A stretch of 64,000 bases of DNA from Desulfobulbus oligotrophicus. GTDB taxonomy: Bacteria > Desulfobacterota > Desulfobulbia > Desulfobulbales > Desulfobulbaceae. Where the stretch lies: positions 1,035,501 through 1,099,500 of the forward strand of contig NZ_CP054140.1 of the NCBI RefSeq assembly GCF_016446285.1. The letters run 5' to 3'. This document shows, one piece after another, positions 44,905 to 53,712 of the stretch; position 1 is the first letter of the stretch, and every line of letters begins with the position of its first letter. A program made the translations under genes and the position numbers. Under the pieces are notes generated by a model that did not search any database, was not told the origin of the DNA, and saw only the letters and a list, made by a program, of their open reading frames with translations.

Positions 44905-45379
44905 AAGCAGGCCTCAACAGGACAACAGCGTGAGCGGCAATCCCTTCGCCGCGGCCGATGTATCCCAGATGTTCGGTGGTGGTTGCTTTTATATTGATTG
45001 CCTGGGGCTGCACTCTGCAGCAGTGAGCGAAGTTGCTCTGCATAGCCTCCAGATAAGGAGCCAGCTTTGGTTGCTGACAAACGATGGTAATATCAGCATT
45101 GCTCAGCAGATATCCCTGTTGGTCAATCAGTTGCTGTATTTCAGCCAGAAGCAGTAAACTGTCAATCCCCCTGTACCGGGGGTCGGTATCCGGAAAATGA
45201 CGGCCGATGTCACCGGCACCCAGGGCTCCTAACAGAGCATCGGATAGAGCGTGGGCAACAACATCGGCATCGGAGTGACCGTCCAGCCCCTGTTCATACG
45301 CAATGTCCACTCCGCCGAGGATCAGTTTCCGGCCGACCACCAGTCGATGCACATCAAAACCATGCCCAATTTTTATCAT
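44891..45379 (-). CDS. ispF: 2-C-methyl-D-erythritol 2,4-cyclodiphosphate synthase
   Basis: It cyclises CDP-ME 2-phosphate to MEcPP with release of CMP in the non-mevalonate isoprenoid pathway. The 162 residues match the family. Zinc ligands lie in IGHGFDVHRL, and DGHSDADVVAHALSDALLGA and the ATTTEHLGYIGRGEGIAAHA tail are clear. Its start overlaps the ispD stop by four bases, giving the common ispD-ispF pair as separate proteins rather than a fusion. Confidence 0.97.
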   Translation of the reverse strand: MIKIGHGFDVHRLVVGRKLILGGVDIAYEQGLDGHSDADVVAHALSDALLGALGAGDIGRHFPDTDPRYRGIDSLLLLAEIQQLIDQQGYLLSNADITIVCQQPKLAPYLEAMQSNFAHCCRVQPQAINIKATTTEHLGYIGRGEGIAAHAVVLLRPAYENK

Positions 45380-46104
45380 ATGTTCCTCTGCATAAGGAGT
45401 GCTTCAGCCATCTGCAGGTCTTCGGGACGTGTGATTTTACTGTTGTATTCACTTCCCTCCACCACCTGTACAGGAATTCCGGCAGCCTCCAGCAGCGATG
45501 CCTCGTCGGTACCGACAAATCCGGTCGATGCCGCCCTGGCAAAAGCCTGTTCCAGCAGTGTTCGACGGGCCGCCTGGGGCGTCTGTGCCTGCCAGATGTG
45601 ACTGCGGTCGATGGTACTGACAATGGATCCGTCGTCTTTCACCTGTTTCAGGGTATCTTTGACCGGAACGGCAGCAATGGCTGCACCAAACCGGACCGCC
45701 CCATCCAGACAGCGGAGGATGGTTTCACGATCCACCAGGGGACGGGCAGCGTCGTGTACCAGCACCAGGTCAGTTTCCACGGGCAGCATTGTCAGACCCG
45801 CCTGTACCGACTCCTGGCGGGTTGAGCCACCGTTTGTTATCTGCAGACGCAAGCGGTGCTCCAAAGAAACATGGGTACGAATCAGCTCGTCTGTGTACGC
45901 TGCATAATCGGCCGGAACAACGACCACCACGGTCTGTATTCTCTCCAGCTCGAGAAAGGCCTGACAGGTACGGATCAGGACGGGTTTCCCGGCCAGCTCG
46001 AGGAACTGCTTGGGACGGGTATGGCCGAAGCGAGAACCAGTACCACCGGCGGGAATGACGACCCCTGCCCGGAGATGAGGATGCTGCGATATATCACTGT
46101 TCAT
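45376..46104 (-). CDS. ispD: 2-C-methyl-D-erythritol 4-phosphate cytidylyltransferase
   Basis: It forms CDP-methylerythritol from MEP and CTP. The 242 residues have AGVVIPAGGTGSRFG (CTP-binding glycine loop), KQFLELAGKPVLIRT, VLVHDAARPLVD and WQAQTPQAAR. The ATG at 46104-46102 follows the T run that ends RNase P RNA by one base. There is therefore no separate Shine-Dalgarno sequence; the mRNA may be produced by processing or read-through of rnpB. ispF follows with overlap. Confidence 0.96.
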   Translation of the reverse strand: MNSDISQHPHLRAGVVIPAGGTGSRFGHTRPKQFLELAGKPVLIRTCQAFLELERIQTVVVVVPADYAAYTDELIRTHVSLEHRLRLQITNGGSTRQESVQAGLTMLPVETDLVLVHDAARPLVDRETILRCLDGAVRFGAAIAAVPVKDTLKQVKDDGSIVSTIDRSHIWQAQTPQAARRTLLEQAFARAASTGFVGTDEASLLEAAGIPVQVVEGSEYNSKITRPEDLQMAEALLMQRNI

Positions 46105-46106
46105 GA

Positions 46107-46484
46107 AAAAAAGGGGTGAACTGTAAGCCGAATTCTGTTTTCGCCCGAGAGCGAACCATGATCATTTATCTGGGATGCCGGTCGCCCGGCACCTCGTGCA
46201 ACCTACCCGGAGACTTTGGACGGGCCGCCCTCAAGCGTCTCTCTATTTGGTCTTGCACCTGGTGGGGTTTACCCTGCCTCCCGTGTTGCCACGGGAGCGG
46301 TGAGCTCTTACCTCGCCATTTCAACCTTACCTGTGAACACGTACGCATTCCATCGGCGGTGTATTTTCTGTGGCACTTTCCCCCGGTTACCCGGAGTTCG
46401 CGTTACGAACCACCATGCCCTGCGGTGTTCGGACTTTCCTCTCCGGATTGAACCGGAGCGACCATGCATTCACCCCTTACTCAG
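46107..46484 (-). ncRNA. rnpB: RNase P RNA (type A)
   Basis: The catalytic RNA of RNase P, which trims tRNA 5' leaders. On the minus strand the P1 helix pairs AAGGGGTGA near 46478 with TTCACCCCTT near 46112. The conserved GAGGAAAGTCCGAACACC (CR I region, near 46430-46450) and CGTAACGCGAACTCCGGGTA segments follow. The 3' part contains the ACAGAATTCGGCTTACAG universal element. A run of seven T ends it, directly against the ispD start. Ends are accurate to a few bases. Confidence 0.95.
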
Positions 46485-46514
46485 TGACGGCGGCCCATGC
46501 CGCCCTGTCGTCAT

Positions 46515-47114
46515 TTATGCTGCAGCTGTGTCAATTCCCTGATTGGCCAACTGGTCGGCCCGTGTATTCTTCATTCGTGGCACATGTGCGATTGACCAAT
46601 GATTGAACGCGGCCAGTCGTTTTTGTACCTGGTGGAAAAGCGGGAGCAGCGCCTCGCTTTTGACCTTGTAGCGGCCCTGTACCTGACGGACAATCAGTTC
46701 GGAGTCTAAAAAAACAGCAAGCTCTGTGCATCCGCAGCGCCGGGCTTCATCAAGCCCGATGAGCAGCGCCTTGTATTCTGCAATATTATTTGTGCAGATA
46801 CCAAGATAGACGGAACAGGTTGCCAGCTCTTCACCCTGGTCGGTCAGCAGCACCGCACCGGCACCGGCCTGGCCCGGATTGCCGCGGGACGCTCCATCGG
46901 TGAACAACCGGCACCTGTTGATGGATTGTTTGTCTGTCTGCGCAAGAGGAACCGTGTTCACAGCCCCGGATGACGTTTCCGGCAGCTGCCCGCACAGGCT
47001 TCGGCGAATTTCAAGAGGCGTGTGCTCAGGAAACAGCTGCTGTAAAATGTTGTCGGTCAGACCCTCTGCCAGTCGGTGGACAATGGCCTCTTGCGACAGT
47101 CTGTTATTCGCCAA
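46515..47114 (-). CDS. RNase H family protein with N-terminal extension
   Basis: A 199-residue protein with a C-terminal RNase HI-like (reverse-transcriptase-like) domain. LFTDGASRGNPGQAGAGAVL, NNIAEYKALLIGLDEA, VFLDSELIVRQVQGRYKVK and MKNTRADQLANQG supply the acidic catalytic residues. About 70 N-terminal residues have no recognised fold. TTG 47114 is taken as start because GAGGAG lies 8 bp before it; it sits inside the last codons of the upstream gene. The only upstream ATG would overlap that gene by 95 bp. It probably removes RNA from RNA-DNA hybrids. Confidence 0.85.
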   Translation of the reverse strand: MANNRLSQEAIVHRLAEGLTDNILQQLFPEHTPLEIRRSLCGQLPETSSGAVNTVPLAQTDKQSINRCRLFTDGASRGNPGQAGAGAVLLTDQGEELATCSVYLGICTNNIAEYKALLIGLDEARRCGCTELAVFLDSELIVRQVQGRYKVKSEALLPLFHQVQKRLAAFNHWSIAHVPRMKNTRADQLANQGIDTAAA

Positions 47115-47832
47115 CTGCGGTCTCCTCAACCTCTTTATAGTACAGAATGCGTTGGCAGGTGGGGCAGAGATTGAATTTTTCCGCCTTGCGCACCTCAATG
47201 ACCTGCTGTGGAGGTAAGGTCATATGGCAACCTTGACAGACGTTATCATTGATCGCCACCACGGCCAGCCCGTCGCGTTTGACAAGCAGTAGGTTGTATC
47301 GCTTCAGATGGGTGTCTTTCAGGCTGGATGTCTCGGTTTTCCGTTGGCTGATAATTGATTGTTTTGCAGCTTCAAGACGGCTGATTTCCTGTTCAACGTT
47401 TTTAACTTCTTCGTTCAGGAGTTTCTGTTCAGTTGAACATAAATTTTCAAGACCGGTGACCTCCTGCTCAAGATGTTCGATCTGTTCAATGAACTGCAGG
47501 ATGCGATCCTCGGTTTCTTTGGCAATCCGCTTGTTTTCCTCGATTTCTTTGAGCAGTGCCTGGTGTTCACGGCTGGTTTGTACCTGCATCATTTTATTCT
47601 GGCGATCTTTCACCCGTGCGCCGGCCTCATCATGCTCGATTTTGGTTTCCAACTGTTTTTTGTTGAGCAACTGGATCTTGTTTTTGAAATGGGTGATGGC
47701 TTCTTGTTTTTCGACAATTGCCTGTTCTCGTTTGGTAACAGTCAGGCGATGCTTTGCTATCGCATGGTCAAATCCGGCGATTTCACTGTCGATCTCCTGT
47801 AGTTTGATGAGTTTGAGTATTTCCTCTTTCAA
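47104..47832 (-). CDS. C4 zinc-ribbon coiled-coil protein
   Basis: A 242-residue protein with a long antiparallel coiled coil (about residues 5-180, heptads throughout, rich in K, E, Q) and a C-terminal C4 zinc ribbon. The ribbon is NDNVCQGCHMTLPPQQV followed by NLCPTCQRILYYK. This is the CsgA/CdsZ-like family that often neighbours RNase H and rnpB in delta-type bacteria. Some relatives bind ribosomes or other nucleic acid complexes; the role here is not established. It overlaps the RNase H gene by 11 bp. Confidence 0.88.
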   Translation of the reverse strand: MKEEILKLIKLQEIDSEIAGFDHAIAKHRLTVTKREQAIVEKQEAITHFKNKIQLLNKKQLETKIEHDEAGARVKDRQNKMMQVQTSREHQALLKEIEENKRIAKETEDRILQFIEQIEHLEQEVTGLENLCSTEQKLLNEEVKNVEQEISRLEAAKQSIISQRKTETSSLKDTHLKRYNLLLVKRDGLAVVAINDNVCQGCHMTLPPQQVIEVRKAEKFNLCPTCQRILYYKEVEETAVGE

Positions 47833-47961
47833 TGATGAACTCCTCGTTTTGTCAGTCTGTTGGGTGAATAGGAGAAGGTGGATATGTGCACCACCGGTCA
47901 GGATAGAGATGACATGCGGTGGTGAAAAATCGGTATTTTCTGAAAAGGTACACTGAATCTC

Positions 47962-48765
47962 TCATACAAGGCGAAGCGGCGGTTGTTGACATGCCACATC
48001 AACTTGCAGGTTCCAGCCGCGATTTTCAGCCTCTTTGCGAAGGGTGTCGCGGAAAAAGAGCATGGCCGGATTTTCCGTGGCAAAATGACCGGCATCCAGT
48101 AACCAGAGTCCGGCGTCCGCGGCCCAGCAGGCGACGGAATGCTTGACTTCAGCCGTCACAAAAACATGTGCTCCTGCATTCAGGGCGGTATCTGCCAGGT
48201 CGGAACAGGAGCCACCGCACAGGGCAACGATGGTTACGCTGTCTGGGCGAGGACCGGCTTCCAGAATCCACGGAGGGTTGCAGACGGTCTTTATTTGGTC
48301 GAGAAATGCTGCGGCAGATACTGGCGATGCATAGTGGCCGATACGTCCGATTCCACAGTCAGAGCCGCAATTTTTTTCGGTGATCGTGAGCGGTCTGGTC
48401 TCTCTTAAGCCAAGGGATTGCGCAAGGTAGTCACTGACACCGCCCTGGATGGAATCCAGGTTGGTGTGGCACGCGATCACTCCGATCCGGTGGCTGGTTG
48501 CCGTGGCAATGAAGCGCCCTGACGGGGTGTCGGTTCGGATGGCTCGCAGAGGGCGAAAGATGAGAGGATGGTGGGTGATCACCAGGTCATAGCTGTCGGA
48601 GACGGCTTGTTCGATTAACGAGCAGGTGGGATCCAGAGCAAGCAGGATACTCGTGACCTGCTGATTCGGATCTCCGACAAGAAGACCAACGTTGTCCCAG
48701 TCCTCTGCTAAACTTTCCGGGGCAATCTGCTGAAGAGCTGTTAAAAGATCTCTGACCGTAGGCAC
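47962..48765 (-). CDS. Nif3-like dinuclear metal center protein
   Basis: A 267-residue NIF3/YbgI-family protein. Metal ligands lie in THHPLIFRPL (His-His), CHTNLDSIQGGV and the late DAGHFATENP. Some relatives act as GTP cyclohydrolase-like hydrolases, but the family function is unsettled. The insertion domain seen in longer homologues (about 370 residues) is absent, so it is the short form. It starts 18 bp below the tRNA terminator and is 129 bp upstream of the zinc-ribbon gene on the same strand. Confidence 0.9.
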   Translation of the reverse strand: MPTVRDLLTALQQIAPESLAEDWDNVGLLVGDPNQQVTSILLALDPTCSLIEQAVSDSYDLVITHHPLIFRPLRAIRTDTPSGRFIATATSHRIGVIACHTNLDSIQGGVSDYLAQSLGLRETRPLTITEKNCGSDCGIGRIGHYASPVSAAAFLDQIKTVCNPPWILEAGPRPDSVTIVALCGGSCSDLADTALNAGAHVFVTAEVKHSVACWAADAGLWLLDAGHFATENPAMLFFRDTLRKEAENRGWNLQVDVACQQPPLRLV

Positions 48766-48782
48766 GCCGATTCTCTGGAATG

Positions 48783-48817
48783 AAAAAGAGGTACATCTTT
48801 ATGGAGATGTACCTCTT
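48783..48817 (-). terminator. rho-independent terminator of the upstream tRNA
   Basis: A perfect 13-bp stem (48786-48798 with 48805-48817) and a 6-nt loop, followed by five T on the minus strand. It lies between the tRNA at 48949 and nif3, so it should end the tRNA transcript. Confidence 0.88.
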
Positions 48818-48948
48818 CTTGGGCATTTTCTGCAATGCGCGGCTGTTGTGTCAGTAATGACAACCAAAAACTGCGTAATGTCTTCAAGTGTCAGCCATGT
48901 ACAAAGAGCGAAAAATCTTGGTGAGTTTTGTCGCTGTTTTCAATAAAA

Positions 48949-49025
48949 TGGTGGGCCCACCTGGACTCGAACCAGGGACCGACCGGTTATGAGCCGGTGG
49001 CTCTAGCCAGCTGAGCTATGGGCCC
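48949..49025 (-). tRNA. tRNA with CAT anticodon (Met or Ile2)
   Basis: A 77-nt class I tRNA with encoded CCA. The acceptor stem GGGCCCA pairs with TGGGCCC, the D-arm is GCTCAGCTGGCTAGAGC, and anticodon loop CTCATAA gives CAT. The T-arm GTTCGAGTC is standard. The first pair is G-C, so it is not the initiator. Whether it is elongator Met or lysidine-modified Ile2 needs comparison with the other CAT tRNA at 58408. Confidence 0.93.
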
Positions 49026-49244
49026 AAGTATCACGATAAACCCATTATAATACCAGCGAACAGTAAAAGGTCAATAGATTTTGAGCATTATTTGAAAATA
49101 GAGCGCATTGACGCAAGGTAGAATAAAAAATCAAAGTCTCTGGCGTTGCGGGTGAGCCATGTATACTGTGTATGATGTGATTTCCGGTTTGATTTCTGTA
49201 TGACAATGAGAAGGATCTTATAAACACAGCTGCGCTATCGATGA

Positions 49245-51050
49245 ATGATTTATAATAATCTCTTCTATTTTCTCGTCGTTATTTTCACTGTCTCCACGAA
49301 CAGTGCGGCTGCTCAGCCGTCTTTTTCTGTTTTGTGGACCCTGGTGTTGATGGTCGCAATTGCCTGGGCATATACTCAGGCGGCTTCACGTCTTTTTGCA
49401 AAGACCGGCGTCAGTTCTTCCGGTTACTTTTCGGCTGAAAAAAGGCTGTCGATACTGGCTGTTGCAATTTTTGTGGCGTGGGTCTACCTGCTTGATCTTA
49501 AATATTATTTAGAGCCGCTGTCCTTTGCGGGTCGACTGCCGGTGCTTGTCGATATCGCCGGTCTGGGCTGCTTTTTTTTGCTGATGGCCCTCATGTGGCG
49601 AGCTGCCAGGCCGCGTTATCAGCAGATCTTTCAGCGACAGTACACGACGATGGGGTTTATCTGGTCAAACTGTAAAGTCAACCTCCCCATCGTGCTCCCC
49701 TGGCTGGTCTTGTCTCTGGTCTTTGATGGCCTGCAGATGCTCCCCTTTCCGGAGCTGACGGAAATGTTCCGTTCTCCCTGGGCTGATCTTATTTTTTTTG
49801 TCACCTTTGTCATCTTTCTGATGCTCGCCTTTCCACCGCTGGTCAAAGTCCTTTGGGGGTGTCGACCTCTGCCGGTCGGGCCGCTGAACGATCGGCTCAA
49901 CGCTTTCTCTTCCAGGCTGGGCTTTTCCGCGGATATATATCTGTGGCCGCTTTTTGAGGGGCAGGTACTGACCGCGGCCATACTGGGTGTTGTTCCGAAA
50001 TTACGCTACCTGTTGATTACGCCTGCTCTGCTGGAGGCATTGACCGCCGATGAACTGAACAGTGTCTTGGCCCACGAAATCGGCCATGTGAAACATCGGC
50101 ATCTGCTGTTGTACATGGCGCTTTTTCTGGGGTTCAGTCTGTTTGCCGGTGCAGTGGTCAAACATCTGCCCTATCTTGTTCTCTCCAGTGAGGTCTTTTA
50201 CCAGCTCCTTGCCCACATCCCGGCCGCCCCTGAAAACGTACTGGGAGTGGCAGTGGCCGGGCCGCTGTTGCTTTTGATGCTCTTTTACTTCCGATTCGTC
50301 TTTGGATATTTCATCCGTCATTTTGAACGGCAGGCTGACGCGTACGTTTTTCAGGCCATGGGCACCGGATGGCCGTTGATCAGTGCCTTTGAAAAGATCG
50401 CCCTGCTCAGCGGCGGTAATAAAGAGGAGAAGAATTGGCACCATTTCGGGATCGGTGAACGAATCGACTTTCTGCAACGCAGTGAACATGACCGGAGCCT
50501 TATCAGTCGGCATGCCCATAAATTACATGTTGCCTTGGTTGTCTACGGCACTGTTCTGGCAATGGCCATCATGGGACTGCAGCAGGTGGACTCCAGTAAA
50601 CTTGCCAAGGGATATGAAACACGATACGCGGAAGCTGTGCTTTTGCAGAAGGCACGACAGGAACCGGAAAACAGCCTGTGGCTTTTGTACTTAGGTGATT
50701 TTCTGCAGAGTCGTCAACTGGAGCAGCGGGCTATTCATACTTATGAAGAGGCATTGAAGGTAACGCCGATGAGTGCGGAGCTAAACAACAATCTTGCCTG
50801 GTTGTTACTCACGGCTCAGGATCATGCCCTTCGCAACCCCCGGCAGGCATTGACGCTTGCGCGCACCGCCGCCCTTATCAAAGAGCACGGTTACATCCTT
50901 GATACACTGGCAACAGCCAGCTGGGCCAACGGTTTGCTCGAGGAGGCCGTATCAGTCCAGATGAAGGCTATTCGTCTGGATCCGGAAAACAGGGTGTACT
51001 ATCAAAAACAGCTGGAACGGTTCCGCACGCAGCGGTACCAGGAGCAGTGA
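49245..51050 (+). CDS. M48-family membrane metalloprotease with C-terminal TPRs
   Basis: A 601-residue integral membrane protein. Several hydrophobic segments fill residues 1-200. The catalytic zinc motif HEIGHVKHRH lies near residue 280, with the third ligand in FERQADAYVF. Further helices follow, and the last 150 residues are tetratricopeptide-like (ENSLWLLYLGDFLQSRQLEQ, NLAWLLLT). HtpX/Ste24-type relatives degrade misfolded membrane proteins. The combination with a TPR tail suggests a protein-binding partner. The start ATG has only a poor ribosome site. It converges with the HD protein, 10 bp apart. Confidence 0.9.
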   Translation: MIYNNLFYFLVVIFTVSTNSAAAQPSFSVLWTLVLMVAIAWAYTQAASRLFAKTGVSSSGYFSAEKRLSILAVAIFVAWVYLLDLKYYLEPLSFAGRLPVLVDIAGLGCFFLLMALMWRAARPRYQQIFQRQYTTMGFIWSNCKVNLPIVLPWLVLSLVFDGLQMLPFPELTEMFRSPWADLIFFVTFVIFLMLAFPPLVKVLWGCRPLPVGPLNDRLNAFSSRLGFSADIYLWPLFEGQVLTAAILGVVPKLRYLLITPALLEALTADELNSVLAHEIGHVKHRHLLLYMALFLGFSLFAGAVVKHLPYLVLSSEVFYQLLAHIPAAPENVLGVAVAGPLLLLMLFYFRFVFGYFIRHFERQADAYVFQAMGTGWPLISAFEKIALLSGGNKEEKNWHHFGIGERIDFLQRSEHDRSLISRHAHKLHVALVVYGTVLAMAIMGLQQVDSSKLAKGYETRYAEAVLLQKARQEPENSLWLLYLGDFLQSRQLEQRAIHTYEEALKVTPMSAELNNNLAWLLLTAQDHALRNPRQALTLARTAALIKEHGYILDTLATASWANGLLEEAVSVQMKAIRLDPENRVYYQKQLERFRTQRYQEQ

Positions 51051-51060
51051 TCTGGCCTGG

Positions 51061-52320
51061 CTAAAGAACAGATGGTAATTCCAGCTCAAATCGATTGAAA
51101 AGATGCGCAAAGGCTTTGACAACCTCTGGATCATAGGTGGTGCCGCTGCCGGCAATGATGTTGTTTTTGGCGGCCTGCGGATGCAGAGCGTTACTGTCCG
51201 ACCAGGCGGTGGTCATAGTATCATAGGCATCGGCAACGGCAAGGATACGGGCTCCTAACGGTATGTCAGCCGGCTCTTCGTCTGCAGCAGCATTCTCGAT
51301 ATCCTTATTGCCGAGCAGAATCGGCAGGATCCGGCCCAGGGGACCATTGTGCAGGTGCTGATCCGCCTCTTCGTCAGTCAGTGGTTCTTTAAGGGCTAAA
51401 CTCGCGGCTTTGTGAAGAACACGGTGATTGATCCTTAACTGGCTGAGATCATGCAGGAGTGCAGCCAGGCGAATATCCTCAACATCATCTTTATCCAGCC
51501 CCATGAAGGCGGCGATACGCGTTGCATAGATGGAGACCCGGAAACAGTGGTTTTCCCGTTCTTCATCCTGGACAATGAAATGCCGCAAAATCAGCAGTAA
51601 CCCCTGATAAAACTGTCGCAGTTCCCGGACTTTGCTTTTGTTGCGCTCATAGAGCGTCCCCATTGTGTAGGCGATGGCCAACAGCGCACACCCCCAGGAG
51701 AGGACATGGTACCAGGGGTTTTCTCCACCTAATCCGGTTGGGTTGAACTGCTCGAATCGCTCCGGATTGAAATGACAGGTTAAAATGACCAGCAGAATAC
51801 TGGCAAGGGCCGTGTACACTGACTGGCGACGCCCGAAAAAATAGGCGGAAAAAACAGCAGGCAGGGTATAGAGACCAAGAAGCAGGTACTGCGAGGCAAT
51901 GGAGGTGTTCAGGAGCCAGGCTATGCCCAGCATGGACACAATGATCCAGAATTCCCGGCGGATTTTTTTCCAGGGACGATGTGTTATACTTCTCTCTTCA
52001 GTACCGGTTTGGGCAATCTCAAGCAGGTTGGTTGTTGTCTCGGCTTCTTCAGGCTGGGAGGATGGCGGTGATGTGTCGATGGTGTTGTGAGCGGGGATAA
52101 AAAAAGCCTCAGCCCCCAGGTTCTGCAGGTGCTGCACAACGGTCCGGCCGGTTTTCGCAGACACATTTCTGCTGAGGACAATCGGCAGCTGTTGCAGAAG
52201 TGAGGGGATGGTCTCCGGAGGAATGCTCTTCGCCCTTTTTTCTAAGTAGGCGATAAGCGGTGTTGTATCAGCAGTCGGGGAAAGCGCTTTTAAAATGAGA
52301 CAGCCTTTGTTGGTATCCAT
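51061..52320 (-). CDS. membrane HD-GYP-like domain protein
   Basis: About 419 residues from ATG 52320 (an ATG at 52407 is possible; neither has a clear ribosome site). A 75-residue soluble N-terminal domain is followed by four or five membrane helices (about residues 125-235, IIVSMLGIAWLL through LLAIAYTMGTLY). A cytoplasmic HD domain completes it, with ENHCFRVSIYATRIA and LAALLHDLSQLRINH. A later HxxxGRILPIL and VADAYDTMTTAW resemble HD-GYP c-di-GMP phosphodiesterases. The signature HDIGK is HDLSQ and the GYP triad is not seen, so activity is uncertain. Confidence 0.75.
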   Translation of the reverse strand: MDTNKGCLILKALSPTADTTPLIAYLEKRAKSIPPETIPSLLQQLPIVLSRNVSAKTGRTVVQHLQNLGAEAFFIPAHNTIDTSPPSSQPEEAETTTNLLEIAQTGTEERSITHRPWKKIRREFWIIVSMLGIAWLLNTSIASQYLLLGLYTLPAVFSAYFFGRRQSVYTALASILLVILTCHFNPERFEQFNPTGLGGENPWYHVLSWGCALLAIAYTMGTLYERNKSKVRELRQFYQGLLLILRHFIVQDEERENHCFRVSIYATRIAAFMGLDKDDVEDIRLAALLHDLSQLRINHRVLHKAASLALKEPLTDEEADQHLHNGPLGRILPILLGNKDIENAAADEEPADIPLGARILAVADAYDTMTTAWSDSNALHPQAAKNNIIAGSGTTYDPEVVKAFAHLFNRFELELPSVL

Positions 52321-52931
52321 GCCAGCCGTCCAGAAGTGGTGGTTCGAAATATTCGCATTGTTCTGCAGGGTAAGGTGTTTTGTTTTTCTATTGTTGACAG
52401 TATTCATTATAGGCAGATAAAAATTGCAGTTCAAGGAACCGGCCTTCTTTTTTGAAAAACGCTGCAATGATACCAGGGCAACCCGTCCGGTTGTCTTGGA
52501 TCCATCCGGATGGTACAGGAAACCGTTTGCACGGTAATAGTTTTAAAGACATGGTTCCGGACGACGGAGTGCGGGCAAAGGGTTAAAGTCATTGTGAAAG
52601 ATCCGGTTTACCTGTATGCATGGAGTACGGAACGCGGTCTGTACAACAGCAGAAGGAATGGAACACTGGTCTTTTCCGTATCAGAAAGCCCCTGTCTGAT
52701 GCAAAGTTCGAGCAGGCGAGGGGCCGGATCAGTGCTTGCGCTACCCGATCTTATCATGACCAGGGATCCTCTCCGGAGTTGTTCGTCAGGAGCTCCGGAA
52801 AAGTTGGATATCCGCGGGCAAACAGGCAGAGGAACCTCTTCCTGACTGGAGACAACGAAAACCCGTTGCTAACAGGTCACAGTGCTACAATTTTTGTCGC
52901 CCATACACCCAATGAAAAAATTTTGTGCAAC
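52321..52931 (+). other. gap between HD protein and surE
   Basis: Apart from the uncertain start of the HD protein (up to 52467 on the minus strand), about 460 bp hold no supported gene. In-frame extension of surE reaches 52620 but lacks family similarity. A seven-codon frame at 52913 overlaps the surE start. No terminator or known riboswitch was recognised. Confidence 0.4.
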
Positions 52932-53684
52932 ATGAAGACTCCACTTATTTTGGTCACCAATGACGACGGTGTATACTCTCCCGGTCTCCGCGCCCTCCAC
53001 GAGGCGGTCAGCTCATTGGGGACAGCCGTGATCGTGGCCCCTGATCGCGATAACTCCGCTGTCAGCCACGCCCTCACCATGAATCGACCGTTAAGGGTGA
53101 CGCAGCTTGCCGAGCAGACGTACTCTGTTGACGGGACACCCACCGACTGTGTGACGATTGCCATTAATAAGATTTTACCTCGCAAACCGGATCTGCTTGT
53201 CTCCGGTATCAACCCGGGGGCAAATCTCGGCGATGATATCAGCTATTCGGGGACAGTGTCCGCGGCCATTGAGGGCACCATGTACGACATCCCGTCACTG
53301 GCCTTCTCTTTGGCCAGTCAGCCCCCCTATGATTTCGAGGTGACAGCTGCTGTTGCCTGGAAACTTGCCTCAATGGCGCTCAGTATGCATCTGCCTCCCA
53401 GTTCGCTGTTGAATATCAACATGCCGCCATTGAGTGCCGGTGAAATTCAGGGGATTCGGTTTACCAGGCAGGGTCGTCGCCTGTACCGCGACGCCATCCA
53501 GGAAACCTTTGACCCATGGGGCCGGAAACACTATTGGATTGGCGGCGGGACCGTCCACTGGTACGGTGGCGAAGACACCGACGAACAGGCCGTGCGGAAC
53601 GGTTTTATCTCCGTTACCCCGATCCAGCTGGATCTGACCAATCATGAAGGGCTGGCCTATTTGGAACGGCAATGGAAGATGTAA
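52932..53684 (+). CDS. surE: 5'/3'-nucleotidase SurE
   Basis: A survival-protein-E nucleoside monophosphate phosphatase of 250 residues. The metal site shows as ILVTNDDGVYSPGLRAL at the N-terminus, VAPDRDNSAVSHALT, VDGTPTDCVTIAI and LVSGINPGANLGDDISYSGTV. ATG 52932 gives the normal family start even though the frame is open upstream. The next gene, endonuclease IV, begins 28 bp after its stop, so the two probably share a transcript linked to stress or repair. Confidence 0.96.
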   Translation: MKTPLILVTNDDGVYSPGLRALHEAVSSLGTAVIVAPDRDNSAVSHALTMNRPLRVTQLAEQTYSVDGTPTDCVTIAINKILPRKPDLLVSGINPGANLGDDISYSGTVSAAIEGTMYDIPSLAFSLASQPPYDFEVTAAVAWKLASMALSMHLPPSSLLNINMPPLSAGEIQGIRFTRQGRRLYRDAIQETFDPWGRKHYWIGGGTVHWYGGEDTDEQAVRNGFISVTPIQLDLTNHEGLAYLERQWKM

Positions 53685-53712
53685 CGGTGTCTGTACGGCC
53701 GGAGGGAAGCTG

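Noticed and set aside
52620-52931. N-terminal extension of SurE
   Set aside because: The extra 104 residues are Ser/Arg-rich with no similarity, while MKTPLILVTNDDG is the normal SurE start.
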